Shown in pieces: positions 1 through 5,889 of a stretch of 5,889 nucleotides of DNA (positions within the stretch are counted from its first letter, which is position 1; each line of letters starts with the position of its first letter). Source of the DNA: Gammaproteobacteria bacterium. GTDB lineage: Bacteria; Pseudomonadota; Gammaproteobacteria; GRL18. A model generated the notes under the pieces. It saw only the letters and a list, made by a program, of their open reading frames with translations. It did not search any database and was not told the origin of the DNA. Made by a program: the position numbers and the translations under genes. The stretch spans positions 1 to 5,889 of the forward strand of contig JANELJ010000144.1 of the NCBI GenBank assembly GCA_024511395.1, in the 5' to 3' direction.

Positions 1-119
1 GAACGCTCGGGTAGCACTCCCTGCGTATCAAAGGTTAGGGCCAGAAGTAACAGGAAGAAGAAGATACTTCCCCCGTAAAAGATATTTCTGGCCATGGTTT
101 TTGTAAACACTTCACTCAT
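1..119 (-). CDS. norC: Nitric oxide reductase subunit C, N-terminal part (cut by window edge)
   Basis: This is the membrane-anchored c-type cytochrome subunit of bacterial nitric oxide reductase, which passes electrons to NorB for reduction of NO to N2O at the cytoplasmic membrane. Only the first 39 residues lie in the window. They begin MSEVFTKTMARNIFYGGS, continue into a hydrophobic stretch (about residues 12-31, rich in Phe and Leu) and then reach TFDTQGVLPER. From memory this closely follows the NorC start of denitrifying proteobacteria (MSE-F-TK-MARNI-YGGS, one membrane anchor, then LPER). The haem-binding CxxCH motif would lie beyond the left edge and cannot be checked. The start is ATG at 119-117, with a TAGGAG ribosome site (126-131) six bases upstream. 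A nearby ATG at 124-122 is out of frame. The gene follows pyk on the same strand but has its own FNR-type promoter, so it is probably transcribed separately, with norB expected beyond the edge. Confidence 0.86.
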   Translation of the reverse strand, partial: MSEVFTKTMARNIFYGGSIFFFLLLLALTFDTQGVLPER

Positions 120-140
120 GGCATACTCCTATTATTATGT

Positions 141-153
141 AAGCGTAAGTATC
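141..153 (-). promoter_or_regulatory. Predicted norC -10 element and transcription start
   Basis: On the minus strand, GATACT (148-153) matches the TATAAT consensus at four of six positions (A, T, A and the last T-equivalents by alignment are the strong ones). It is placed correctly relative to the FNR-type box at 176-189. Transcription would start near position 141, giving a leader of about 22 bases before the norC ATG. No good -35 is expected or seen, as is usual for class II activated promoters. This is an inference from spacing and hexamer match. Confidence 0.5.
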
Positions 154-175
154 CTTTAAACCGTATTTTCTCTCC

Positions 176-189
176 TTGATGTACATCAA
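176..189 (-). promoter_or_regulatory. FNR/DNR (Crp-Fnr family) binding site upstream of norC
   Basis: TTGATGTACATCAA is a perfect match to the FNR/ANR/DNR consensus TTGAT-N4-ATCAA and is a complete palindrome. Its centre (182.5) lies 32 bp from the centre of the minus-strand -10 candidate GATACT (148-153). This is the spacing of a class II promoter, with the activator centred at -41.5. Such sites normally drive nor genes in response to low oxygen (FNR/ANR) or nitric oxide (DNR/NnrR). The sequence alone does not show which regulator binds here. Confidence 0.8.
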
Positions 190-285
190 GTTTATACGGC
201 GTAAGGGAACTATTTCACAAAATAATTGTCATTAAGGACTCTTTTACAGGAGAATCCAATAGTGGAGTAAAAAGCAGACCAGAAC

Positions 286-1710
286 TTACAGGCTTAAGTC
301 CATAAACTCAATTCGGTGATTACCACAGGGGTTTTCTTTGGAAGGCCCCTGTGCCAGTACCGCAACACCTTCCGTAATATGGTTGTTTCTAAACCAGTCG
401 CGTAAAAACGGCGACCACTCCGGCAGATCCTGTTTCACTTTGACTGGAAACACACCATAGGAAAACTGCAGAGACTGACAGGTTCGCTCTTCTGTGCTTA
501 AAGCCGTGATCCAGACCGGCAGGCGGTAACGGGCAACATTACGAGCCATGGAGCCAGAGCGGGTGGGAATAATAACCACCTGCGGATCAACACTATTAAC
601 CGCCAGCTGAATATTATGCGCCACCAGATCAGCCAGGGCTTTTTTATCACCCAGACGTTCCAGTTCCCGATTGGCCTTGCGGTAAGGTTCCGTCCGGGCA
701 GCAATATCGGCCAGCATACTGGTCGCATCCACCGGGTATTTGCCCATAGCCGATTCACCGGACAACATGACTGCATCGGTACCATCTAAAATGGCATTGG
801 CCACATCAGTGGCTTCTGCCCTGGTAGGACGCCGGTGTTCCGTCATAGACTCCAGCATCTGGGTAGCCGTGATCACTGGCTTACAATAACTGGCCGCTGT
901 GGCCATAATCTGTTTCTGAGCCACGGCAATTGAGGAAATAGGTATTTCCACCCCAAGGTCTCCCCTGGCTACCATAATGCCGTCTGAGACTTTAAGAATT
1001 TCTTCCAGGTTGTCTAAGGCACCGGAACGTTCAATCTTGGCAATAACAAAAGGTCTAAAACCTAGGTCGGTGGCCGTCTGTCTTAAATCCAGTATATCTT
1101 CCTTATGGGCAACAAAAGACTGGCTTACGGCATCCACACCCTGTTTTAAGGCAAATTCCAGGCAATCCCGGTCATGGGCAGTAAAGGCACTGAAACCCAG
1201 ATCGATGCCTGGCAGGTTCAAGCCCTTACGGGAACGCAGTTCACCTCCGGAACGGATTTCACAGATTATATCATTCCCCTCAATGGCTTTAACCTGCAGA
1301 GAGATCAGCCCATCATTAAGAAACAGTTTATCGCCGGACTTGACCGTCATGGATAATTCTCTGAAACTCACTGAAACCCGTTTTTCATCACCTACAATAG
1401 TATCTGTAGTCAGGACAAAATCATCACCCGTTTTCAGTTCAAGGGGTTCAACTATCAGCTCACCAATACGCATTTTCGGCCCGGGAAGATCCGCCATTAT
1501 GGCCAGCTGGGTACCGGTTCGCTCTGATGCTTCTCGCAATTTTTTTATGGTTTCACCATGGCTGTCAAAATCACCATGAGAAAAGTTAAGCCGGGCCACA
1601 TTCATTCCAGCCCTTAACAGGGCATCCATCATTTCAGGAGACTGGGTGGCCGGACCAATGGTACACACAATCTTGGTTTTGTTAGCAGGGTATCGCATGG
1701 AGAAGGGCAT
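286..1710 (-). CDS. pyk: Pyruvate kinase
   Basis: This enzyme converts phosphoenolpyruvate and ADP to pyruvate and ATP, the last step of glycolysis, in the cytoplasm. The 474 residues are normal for the family (about 470-480). Recognisable parts in order are: KTKIVCTIGPAT (11-22), ARLNFSHG (39-46), DLPGPKMR (74-81), the TTD cation-site region (101-103), LNDG (131-134), KGLNLPG (162-168), the active-site IAKIER with catalytic Lys225 and metal ligand Glu227, the signature region SDGIMVARGDLGVE (242-255), TATQMLES (281-288) and PTRAEATDVANA (295-306). A C-terminal regulatory domain (about 345-474) contains TRSGSMA. All key residues are present, so it should be active. Start choice: a TAAGGA site directly abuts the first ATG (no spacing) and lies 12 bases before a second in-frame ATG at 1698-1696 (Met5). 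I give the longest frame, but Met5 is at least as likely. The gene is divergent from the large plus-strand PEPCK-like gene. No convincing terminator follows it. Confidence 0.97.
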   Translation of the reverse strand: MPFSMRYPANKTKIVCTIGPATQSPEMMDALLRAGMNVARLNFSHGDFDSHGETIKKLREASERTGTQLAIMADLPGPKMRIGELIVEPLELKTGDDFVLTTDTIVGDEKRVSVSFRELSMTVKSGDKLFLNDGLISLQVKAIEGNDIICEIRSGGELRSRKGLNLPGIDLGFSAFTAHDRDCLEFALKQGVDAVSQSFVAHKEDILDLRQTATDLGFRPFVIAKIERSGALDNLEEILKVSDGIMVARGDLGVEIPISSIAVAQKQIMATAASYCKPVITATQMLESMTEHRRPTRAEATDVANAILDGTDAVMLSGESAMGKYPVDATSMLADIAARTEPYRKANRELERLGDKKALADLVAHNIQLAVNSVDPQVVIIPTRSGSMARNVARYRLPVWITALSTEERTCQSLQFSYGVFPVKVKQDLPEWSPFLRDWFRNNHITEGVAVLAQGPSKENPCGNHRIEFMDLSL

Positions 1711-1772
1711 TCCTTAGTTCTGTCACAGGTAGTGAAACGAATACTATTAAAGTCATTATTAAAGCATCTTTT

Positions 1773-1786
1773 ATGAGATATATCAA
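1773..1786. promoter_or_regulatory. Imperfect FNR/CRP-like box in the pyk/PEPCK intergenic region
   Basis: ATGAGATATATCAA matches eight of the ten fixed positions of TTGAT-N4-ATCAA; the right half-site is perfect. Its centre (1779.5) is about 70 bp upstream of the pyk start, where a regulator of pyk could act. If it sat at -41.5, the -10 region would fall on TTAATA (1745-1750, minus strand). The region is AT-rich, so a chance match is quite possible. Confidence 0.25.
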
Positions 1787-1805
1787 AAGAAACACATTTA
1801 ACAAA

Positions 1806-1825
1806 AAGCCATAAGAAATTGGCTT
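1806..1825 (-). promoter_or_regulatory. Short hairpin with T-run, possible pyk leader attenuator or operator
   Basis: AAGCCA (1806-1811) and TGGCTT (1820-1825) form a perfect 6-bp inverted repeat with an 8-base loop. Read on the minus strand, the stem is followed directly by TTTTT through its own end and the adjoining bases. This resembles a small Rho-independent terminator placed upstream of pyk. It could stop minus-strand transcripts starting further up, act as an attenuator if the pyk leader is long, or be a protein-binding palindrome. The stem is short, so termination strength would be low. Confidence 0.3.
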
Positions 1826-1907
1826 ATAACTCTGAAATTAAAACCTTTTTTAAGCTACAAAGCACTTTAAATGCGACATTAGCATAATCTTAAATAGCTT
1901 CCATTCA

Positions 1908-1936
1908 TTTAAAAAAACTCTTAAATCTGATAAATT
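1908..1936 (+). promoter_or_regulatory. Possible promoter of the PEPCK-like gene
   Basis: A -35-like TTTAAA (1908-1913) is followed after 17 bases by a -10-like TAAATT (1931-1936). A TG two bases upstream of the -10 (1928-1929) gives an extended -10 element. Each hexamer matches its sigma-70 consensus at four of six positions. Transcription would start near 1943, leaving a leader of about 40 bases. The surrounding DNA is very AT-rich, which produces such matches by chance, so this is only the best candidate seen. Confidence 0.3.
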
Positions 1937-1955
1937 ACCCGCTCCAAGATTTAAG
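1920..1955. repeat. 9-bp inverted repeat overlapping the putative promoter
   Basis: CTTAAATCT (1920-1928) recurs inverted as AGATTTAAG (1947-1955), a perfect 9-bp match with an 18-base spacer. The two arms flank the candidate -10 and transcription start of the large downstream gene. A third partial copy, CTTAAAT, lies at 1889-1895, 31 bp before the first arm, close to three helical turns. The arrangement suits a dimeric regulator, but I cannot name one. Base composition makes A/T-rich repeats more likely by chance here. Confidence 0.4.
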
Positions 1956-1981
1956 TCATTGGCAATACAAAGGTATTTTAT

Positions 1982-4900
1982 ATGGATTTAACAAAATCAT
2001 TAGGTTTACGCAGCAGCGACAACAAACTGGAAGCCGAAGAAGAAAAAAAGCGTCTGCAGCTTTATATTAATCTGAAACTTCATTCTTCCGGATTACCTGC
2101 CTGTGAAGCTCATGATTGTGATAATGATTTTTTCTCCATCGCAGATGATCTGCTGCAGAGTTATCGTGAAAAATCCCGCCTGTTATCTCAGTACCTTTGT
2201 CCGGTTGACCAGCGCGTTCAGGATTTTCTGGATGATTACCTAGCCGACAGCGGTTGTGAACAGCATCCAGTCCTGCCTTCCAACACCCTGATCCTCGATC
2301 GCCATGGCGTAGCTCGGGAGTTATCCCTACCGGCAGAAAGTGACTACTTCGAGTCAGAATTTGTTAAAAGTTATCGAGTGAACCAGGGGGTATTGCATAA
2401 TACCTCCCGAGACAGAAGAACCACTGCCGGTTCATTTCATATTGCAGAAGGCGGACTACCGATCCCCGGTGACAAAAAAGCCGTTCCCAAAATTGCCTAT
2501 GCCAACCTCCTTTGTGAGGCACTCAATCCACCTGATGATTTACTGACTATCCCGTTTACCTCCAGACAACAGCAAAAAGCACACAGTTTTGTATCCATAT
2601 TACTGCGCCCAATTGTCTGCCCTGCTATTCCAGCAAAAGACAGTGCCCTGTCTGAAGTAGAAAAGACCATGGAGATCCGTTTCTTTGCGCCGGGTTCTCT
2701 AACCAGTAACCTAGATTTTGTGGAAAGTATTTTCGGTAATGCCGGCAACCCCAGTCTGGCAGAAAACGATGCTGGCCTGGACATTGAACACTGGACCGGT
2801 CATACCGGCTGTGTCATTCTGGCTCCCCACCTGGTACGTATGAGCAAGAAACAGCTCGGTCTGCCGCATATCAGTGAAGCCACTGAGCGGCTGAAAAAAG
2901 ACGGTATGTGCTGGGAACAGGATGACGAACTGTATAATAACGGTCAGCCCTTTAAAATCACGGCCCGTGATAAACGCGGCGTTATAGTGACCATTCTGGC
3001 CGATAACTATTTCGGTTACTGTAAAAAAGAAGTCAAAACTCAGATCAGTTACTCTGCCAACCTGTTCGGCCTGGCAGAAGAAGAACATGCCGGCGGCGCG
3101 CTGGCTTTTCCACGCCATAATCATGGTGAAGAATTTGGCAAGGATACCCGCACCAAAAATACCGAATACGATTTTAATGAAATTATTGAACGATATGGCG
3201 ATATTATGGACCTTCAGGAAGAAGGTTACGGCATTGATAAAAATTTCCCGAATATTATCTATGTACCTTCTGAAAACCTGCAGATGGATCTTAATGAACA
3301 GACCGTTACCTGGACATACCAGGGCAAACCTCAGACTATTAAACTAAAGCCCGGCAATATTTATATGCATCCCAGCGGTTATAAAATTGCCATGGAAAAA
3401 CACCCAAAAGCACCTTCATGGCGTATTGTAGGTACTGATGCAGAGGGTACTTTCTGTCATAAACCCTGTACCGTATCCGGCGGCGGCAAATCCGAAATCT
3501 CCAAAGCCATTGATGATGCCGTTATTTACGGACCACTGTTTGTCGGTGACCTGAATGAGTCACTGGAAAAGGTCAGGGAAATTTTCGAGTATGATTATTC
3601 ACTTCGTTACAAGCCAGAATTTGCACCGGATTATACCGACAATCCTCATCGCCCACCGCTGAGCATGAACCGCAGCCTAGGCTCCATGATTAAGATGCTG
3701 ACTCCGTCAGAAGAAAAATTTACCCCGGAATATAATGCCTGGCTGGAAACTATCCCCAGCTCTATTAAGGCTCTGGCCTTTATGATCAAGCGTTTTTATC
3801 GTCCTGAATGGGGCAATAACTGGGCAAAACACTTTTCTGTAGACATGATCGACGGTGTCCAGGGACATGAACTGAAATTTGATGATCGGCAGTTAATTAT
3901 GTCCTACCTGCGTGTCGGCTTTGACTGTGAAGGTGCTTGGAAAATCTATAAAATGCGCCAGGACTACGTGGTCGCAGAAAAAGTCCAGATGGAAGATGAT
4001 ATCACCGCTTCCGTTGTGGTACCGGCCAAAAAACTGGTTAATATGCCGACAAAAAACAAACATGAATGCATCAAGCTGATCAAGAACTGTGAATACCGCC
4101 TGTTCCAGAGACCAGATGATGCCATTATTAAGGGCTTTGATAAACAGACCGAACTGGAAATGTCCCAGCCGGATAATTTCCTTGCTAATTACCAGCCCTT
4201 AACCACTGAAGACCTGAAAGAAATTACTGAAGACCAGGTCGAGTTTGATAAATATACCCAGCCCATGCGTGACTTCCTGCTTAAAAGCCTGGAAGAAGGC
4301 AAAATGGCCGTATCTTCAGCTCATCCGTTGATTGTAGACGGTGCTCCAAGTAAGAATCCCCGCTACCTGCAGCTGCGTTCTGATCTGGCTAACACCATAA
4401 AACGTTACCTGGCAGAAATGAGTGCCCGTTTCCACCGTCGTGCACCCCTGGATGAACCCATTAATTTCCCGGTTGATTCCGTCTTAACCGGCCGCAGGAA
4501 TAATCCACCGGATAAAAAAGCCGGTATCCGTTCTCTGGCTGTTTACAACCCCATTCACTATCAGGAACTGCCTGAACTGTTTATGGACTTTATCTGCAGT
4601 CTGACCGGCAAGTCACCTTCTACCACTGGCGCTGGTTCTGAAGGCGCTCTGACCAAGGGGCCGTTTAATGCCCTGCTGCCTACTGCCGATCTGAATAACG
4701 CCCTGGTTTCCTATATTCTTACCGATTATTCCGGGTTCAGCAGTGCAGCCGGTTTTGTCGGACCAAATAGTAAAGTCAATCATGATATCAGTCTTATTGT
4801 TCCAGAGATCTGGGCTCAGTTAAAACCTGAGAAACGCCGCCCAGCTTATTTAATAAGCAAAGGTCAACTGGAAAAACTGGAAGACTTTGAATATGAAGGT

Positions 4901-5467
4901 CAGAAAGTTCTGGCCAGCCGTCTGGGTTATCGAATTACCAGTCTGTTTGTGCATGGCTTCTTCGGCAAGATTTTTGATAATCCCTCTGCGGTATTTGATG
5001 AAAGTATCCTGCGTCCGGAAACCCAGAGTATGGAAGACTTTGTGGATGGTATCAATAATATTGTAGAAGCCCAGCAGAAAGTTGCTCAGACTTATATTGA
5101 AGACGGCTCTGTTGAACAGGCCTGTCCACCCATTAAAGCCCTGCTGTATATTATGGCTACCGGTAAATATGAAGGTAAGGATGCCCATCATCCTGATATT
5201 CGCGCCATGTTCACCCGTGAAGCGCTATTATCTTCAGACTGGTATCACAAACGTCTGGAAGTTAAACAGCAACGGGATATTCAGTTATGGCAGCGTCATA
5301 TTGACTATCTGGCCGACTTCCTGGAAAAAGACAGCCATGCTGATGAAGCTCACCGCCTAGATATTGACAACCAGTTGAAACGGGCCAGAGAAAAGCTGCA
5401 GCATGTCTCCTCTCCTGCTTACCTGGAGGAACTGGTCGGGACTCTGGGTGCGGATCCCATGGAATAG
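1982..5467 (+). CDS. Probable pyrophosphate-type phosphoenolpyruvate carboxykinase (PPi-PEPCK)
   Basis: The likely reaction is oxaloacetate + PPi to PEP + CO2 + Pi, reversible, in the cytoplasm. The 1161 residues (about 130 kDa) match the known PPi-PEPCK family of Propionibacterium and Entamoeba, about twice ATP- or GTP-PEPCK. PEPCK landmarks occur in order: NYFGYCKK (342-349), where Tyr343 and Lys348/Lys349 parallel E. coli Tyr207 and Lys212/Lys213; His369, 20 residues after the lysine pair like rat His264; the P-loop [11 protein letters not shown] (497-507), parallel to GLSGTGKTTLS; Asp523 in LFVGDLNES, 20 residues after the P-loop lysine as in GTP-PEPCK; and TGRRNN (836-841), parallel to GGRRP. 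Large extra segments lie between these landmarks. The C-terminus (about 980-1161) is well-formed, with no frameshift. No signal peptide or membrane segment is seen. Start: ATG at 1982 with AAAGG (1969-1973) eight bases upstream. The gene stands alone and is divergent from pyk. The PPi specificity is inferred from family resemblance and length. Confidence 0.74.
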   Translation: MDLTKSLGLRSSDNKLEAEEEKKRLQLYINLKLHSSGLPACEAHDCDNDFFSIADDLLQSYREKSRLLSQYLCPVDQRVQDFLDDYLADSGCEQHPVLPSNTLILDRHGVARELSLPAESDYFESEFVKSYRVNQGVLHNTSRDRRTTAGSFHIAEGGLPIPGDKKAVPKIAYANLLCEALNPPDDLLTIPFTSRQQQKAHSFVSILLRPIVCPAIPAKDSALSEVEKTMEIRFFAPGSLTSNLDFVESIFGNAGNPSLAENDAGLDIEHWTGHTGCVILAPHLVRMSKKQLGLPHISEATERLKKDGMCWEQDDELYNNGQPFKITARDKRGVIVTILADNYFGYCKKEVKTQISYSANLFGLAEEEHAGGALAFPRHNHGEEFGKDTRTKNTEYDFNEIIERYGDIMDLQEEGYGIDKNFPNIIYVPSENLQMDLNEQTVTWTYQGKPQTIKLKPGNIYMHPSGYKIAMEKHPKAPSWRIVGTDAEGTFCHKPCTVSGGGKSEISKAIDDAVIYGPLFVGDLNESLEKVREIFEYDYSLRYKPEFAPDYTDNPHRPPLSMNRSLGSMIKMLTPSEEKFTPEYNAWLETIPSSIKALAFMIKRFYRPEWGNNWAKHFSVDMIDGVQGHELKFDDRQLIMSYLRVGFDCEGAWKIYKMRQDYVVAEKVQMEDDITASVVVPAKKLVNMPTKNKHECIKLIKNCEYRLFQRPDDAIIKGFDKQTELEMSQPDNFLANYQPLTTEDLKEITEDQVEFDKYTQPMRDFLLKSLEEGKMAVSSAHPLIVDGAPSKNPRYLQLRSDLANTIKRYLAEMSARFHRRAPLDEPINFPVDSVLTGRRNNPPDKKAGIRSLAVYNPIHYQELPELFMDFICSLTGKSPSTTGAGSEGALTKGPFNALLPTADLNNALVSYILTDYSGFSSAAGFVGPNSKVNHDISLIVPEIWAQLKPEKRRPAYLISKGQLEKLEDFEYEGQKVLASRLGYRITSLFVHGFFGKIFDNPSAVFDESILRPETQSMEDFVDGINNIVEAQQKVAQTYIEDGSVEQACPPIKALLYIMATGKYEGKDAHHPDIRAMFTREALLSSDWYHKRLEVKQQRDIQLWQRHIDYLADFLEKDSHADEAHRLDIDNQLKRAREKLQHVSSPAYLEELVGTLGADPME

Positions 5468-5493
5468 CCGTTTTTATATTTAGCTTTATTCAC

Positions 5494-5525
5494 AGGGCCA
5501 ATGTTTCAGGACACTGGCCTTTTTT
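5494..5525 (+). terminator. Rho-independent terminator of the PEPCK-like gene
   Basis: Arms AGGGCCAATGT (5494-5504) and ACACTGGCCTT (5511-5521) pair over 11 positions, with one G-T wobble and one mismatch. The loop is TTCAGG, and a run of six T (5520-5525) follows. It begins 27 bases after the stop codon of the large gene. This is a standard intrinsic terminator, showing that the gene is transcribed alone and not together with what follows. Confidence 0.82.
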
Positions 5526-5569
5526 ATTTCTCTCTGGTGAGAATAGCCGGTACATGATATATTTAAACC

Positions 5570-5770
5570 ATGTCAATCAGTTCCAGCATTATTCAATTTT
5601 GTTATAAGCTTGATGATTCCAAACATTATAAACGTATTAAAGGATTCTTTTATGATCTGATTGATAATCCGCGTTCCCGGATACGTCCCTATTTTGATGT
5701 CGCCATGATTACCCTGGTGGTTTCCAGTGTATATCTGATCATTTATGAAGTTAATCTGAATTCTGGATAA
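5570..5770 (+). pseudogene. Truncated ion-channel gene (N-terminal fragment of a voltage-gated ion transport protein)
   Basis: The 66-residue frame resembles the N-terminus of bacterial ion transport (voltage-gated channel) proteins of roughly 270-300 residues. It has a basic cytoplasmic lead (KRIKGFFYDLIDNPRSRIRP, about residues 23-42) and then one hydrophobic segment, FDVAMITLVVSSVYLIIYEV (about 44-63), which would be the S1 helix. The rest of the channel (S2-S4 sensor, pore and filter) is missing. After Val-Asn the frame reaches a TAA, and the sequence beyond it matches a transposase interior instead. The ATG at 5570 is the only possible start, because TAA stands at 5564-5566 in the same frame. 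No clear ribosome site is seen. I conclude that the gene was cut by a mobile element or rearrangement. The family call comes from memory of the N-terminal pattern and is moderate. A genuine small one-helix protein is the alternative. Confidence 0.5.
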
Positions 5771-5889
5771 GAACTGGATGTAAACGTTAATACCTTACAT
5801 ACCTGGATAAGCAAATATACTCGTCCAGGCAAAGAAAAACAGAGCAAAACACGAACGGATGAACATATTTACGATGAAGTAAAGCGTCT
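5768..5889 (+). mobile_element. IS3-family insertion sequence remnant: transposase OrfA lacking its N-terminus, cut by window edge
   Basis: From about 5771 the frame reads ELDVNVNTLHTWISKYTR, then PGKEKQSKTRTDEHIYDEVKR, and stays open to the edge (39 codons). This is the characteristic middle of IS3-family OrfA: the recognition part of the helix-turn-helix (normally LGVN-TL-TWI), followed by the E/D-E-LKRL start of the leucine-zipper segment that leads to ERDILKKA. The first 25-30 residues of OrfA, with their start codon, and the left terminal inverted repeat are absent. In their place is channel-gene sequence, which ends with a TAA in the same frame. The element is therefore 5'-truncated and this OrfA cannot be translated from its own start. 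Whether OrfB and the right end survive lies beyond the edge. The junction is at roughly 5763-5771; the exact base is uncertain. Confidence 0.76.

Noticed and set aside
236..257. Hairpin after pyk as a terminator (minus strand GGATTC / GAGTCC)
   Set aside because: The stem is only six pairs with a wobble and is not followed by a T-run on the minus strand.
977..1579. Plus-strand open frame of 200 codons
   Set aside because: It lies wholly antisense to pyk, has no recognisable family pattern and a Ser/Arg/Pro-rich composition typical of a shadow frame.
1959..1964. TTGGCA as a -35 element for the large gene
   Set aside because: A -10 at normal spacing would fall on or past the ATG, where no suitable hexamer exists.
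4850..5191. Minus-strand open frame of 113 codons (and similar ones at 2497-2784 and 2711-3124)
   Set aside because: These are antisense to the intact PEPCK-like gene, whose protein is well-formed throughout, and show no known motif or ribosome site.
1982..5467. Ordinary ATP- or GTP-dependent PEPCK
   Set aside because: The protein is about twice the usual length, the spacing between motifs is much larger, and the kinase-2 motif lacks its second Asp.
5570..5770. A complete small one-helix membrane protein
   Set aside because: The N-terminus resembles longer channels, there is no clear ribosome site, and the stop falls exactly where transposase sequence begins; an intact small gene cannot be fully excluded.

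Overview
The window looks like a chromosomal segment of a gammaproteobacterium-like denitrifier of moderate G+C content. This rests on the type of pyruvate kinase, on a NorC start preceded by a perfect FNR/DNR-type box, and on the style of the truncated ion channel. No rRNA or other taxonomic marker is present, so the assignment is an inference.

Left part, minus strand: the first 39 codons of norC (nitric oxide reductase cytochrome c subunit) run off the left edge. Upstream of it is a perfect 14-bp FNR/DNR-type palindrome, at the spacing expected of a class II activated promoter. Next comes a complete pyruvate kinase gene (pyk), also on the minus strand, ending 166 bp from the norC start codon.

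Centre, plus strand: after a 271-bp AT-rich divergent intergenic region comes one very large gene (1161 codons). Its product would usually be annotated as hypothetical. I read it as a pyrophosphate-type phosphoenolpyruvate carboxykinase (PPi-PEPCK). Its length is about twice that of ATP- or GTP-PEPCK. Read in order, it keeps a Y-x-G-x-x-K-K motif, a histidine 20 residues later, a P-loop of the PEPCK kind, a kinase-2 aspartate and a G-R-R motif. A good Rho-independent terminator follows it. The divergent pairing with pyk makes metabolic sense: one enzyme links oxaloacetate and PEP, the other converts PEP to pyruvate. The shared intergenic region holds a 9-bp inverted repeat over a possible promoter, a short hairpin and a weak FNR/CRP-like box.

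Right end: a short plus-strand frame encodes what looks like the N-terminus of a bacterial voltage-gated ion channel, cut after its first membrane segment. It stops exactly where sequence typical of the interior of an IS3-family transposase OrfA begins, and that sequence runs off the right edge. This looks like a gene destroyed by insertion or rearrangement, with an IS remnant at the junction.

Most notable points: the probable PPi-PEPCK and its divergent pairing with pyk, the class II FNR/DNR-norC promoter geometry, and the channel/IS3 junction.
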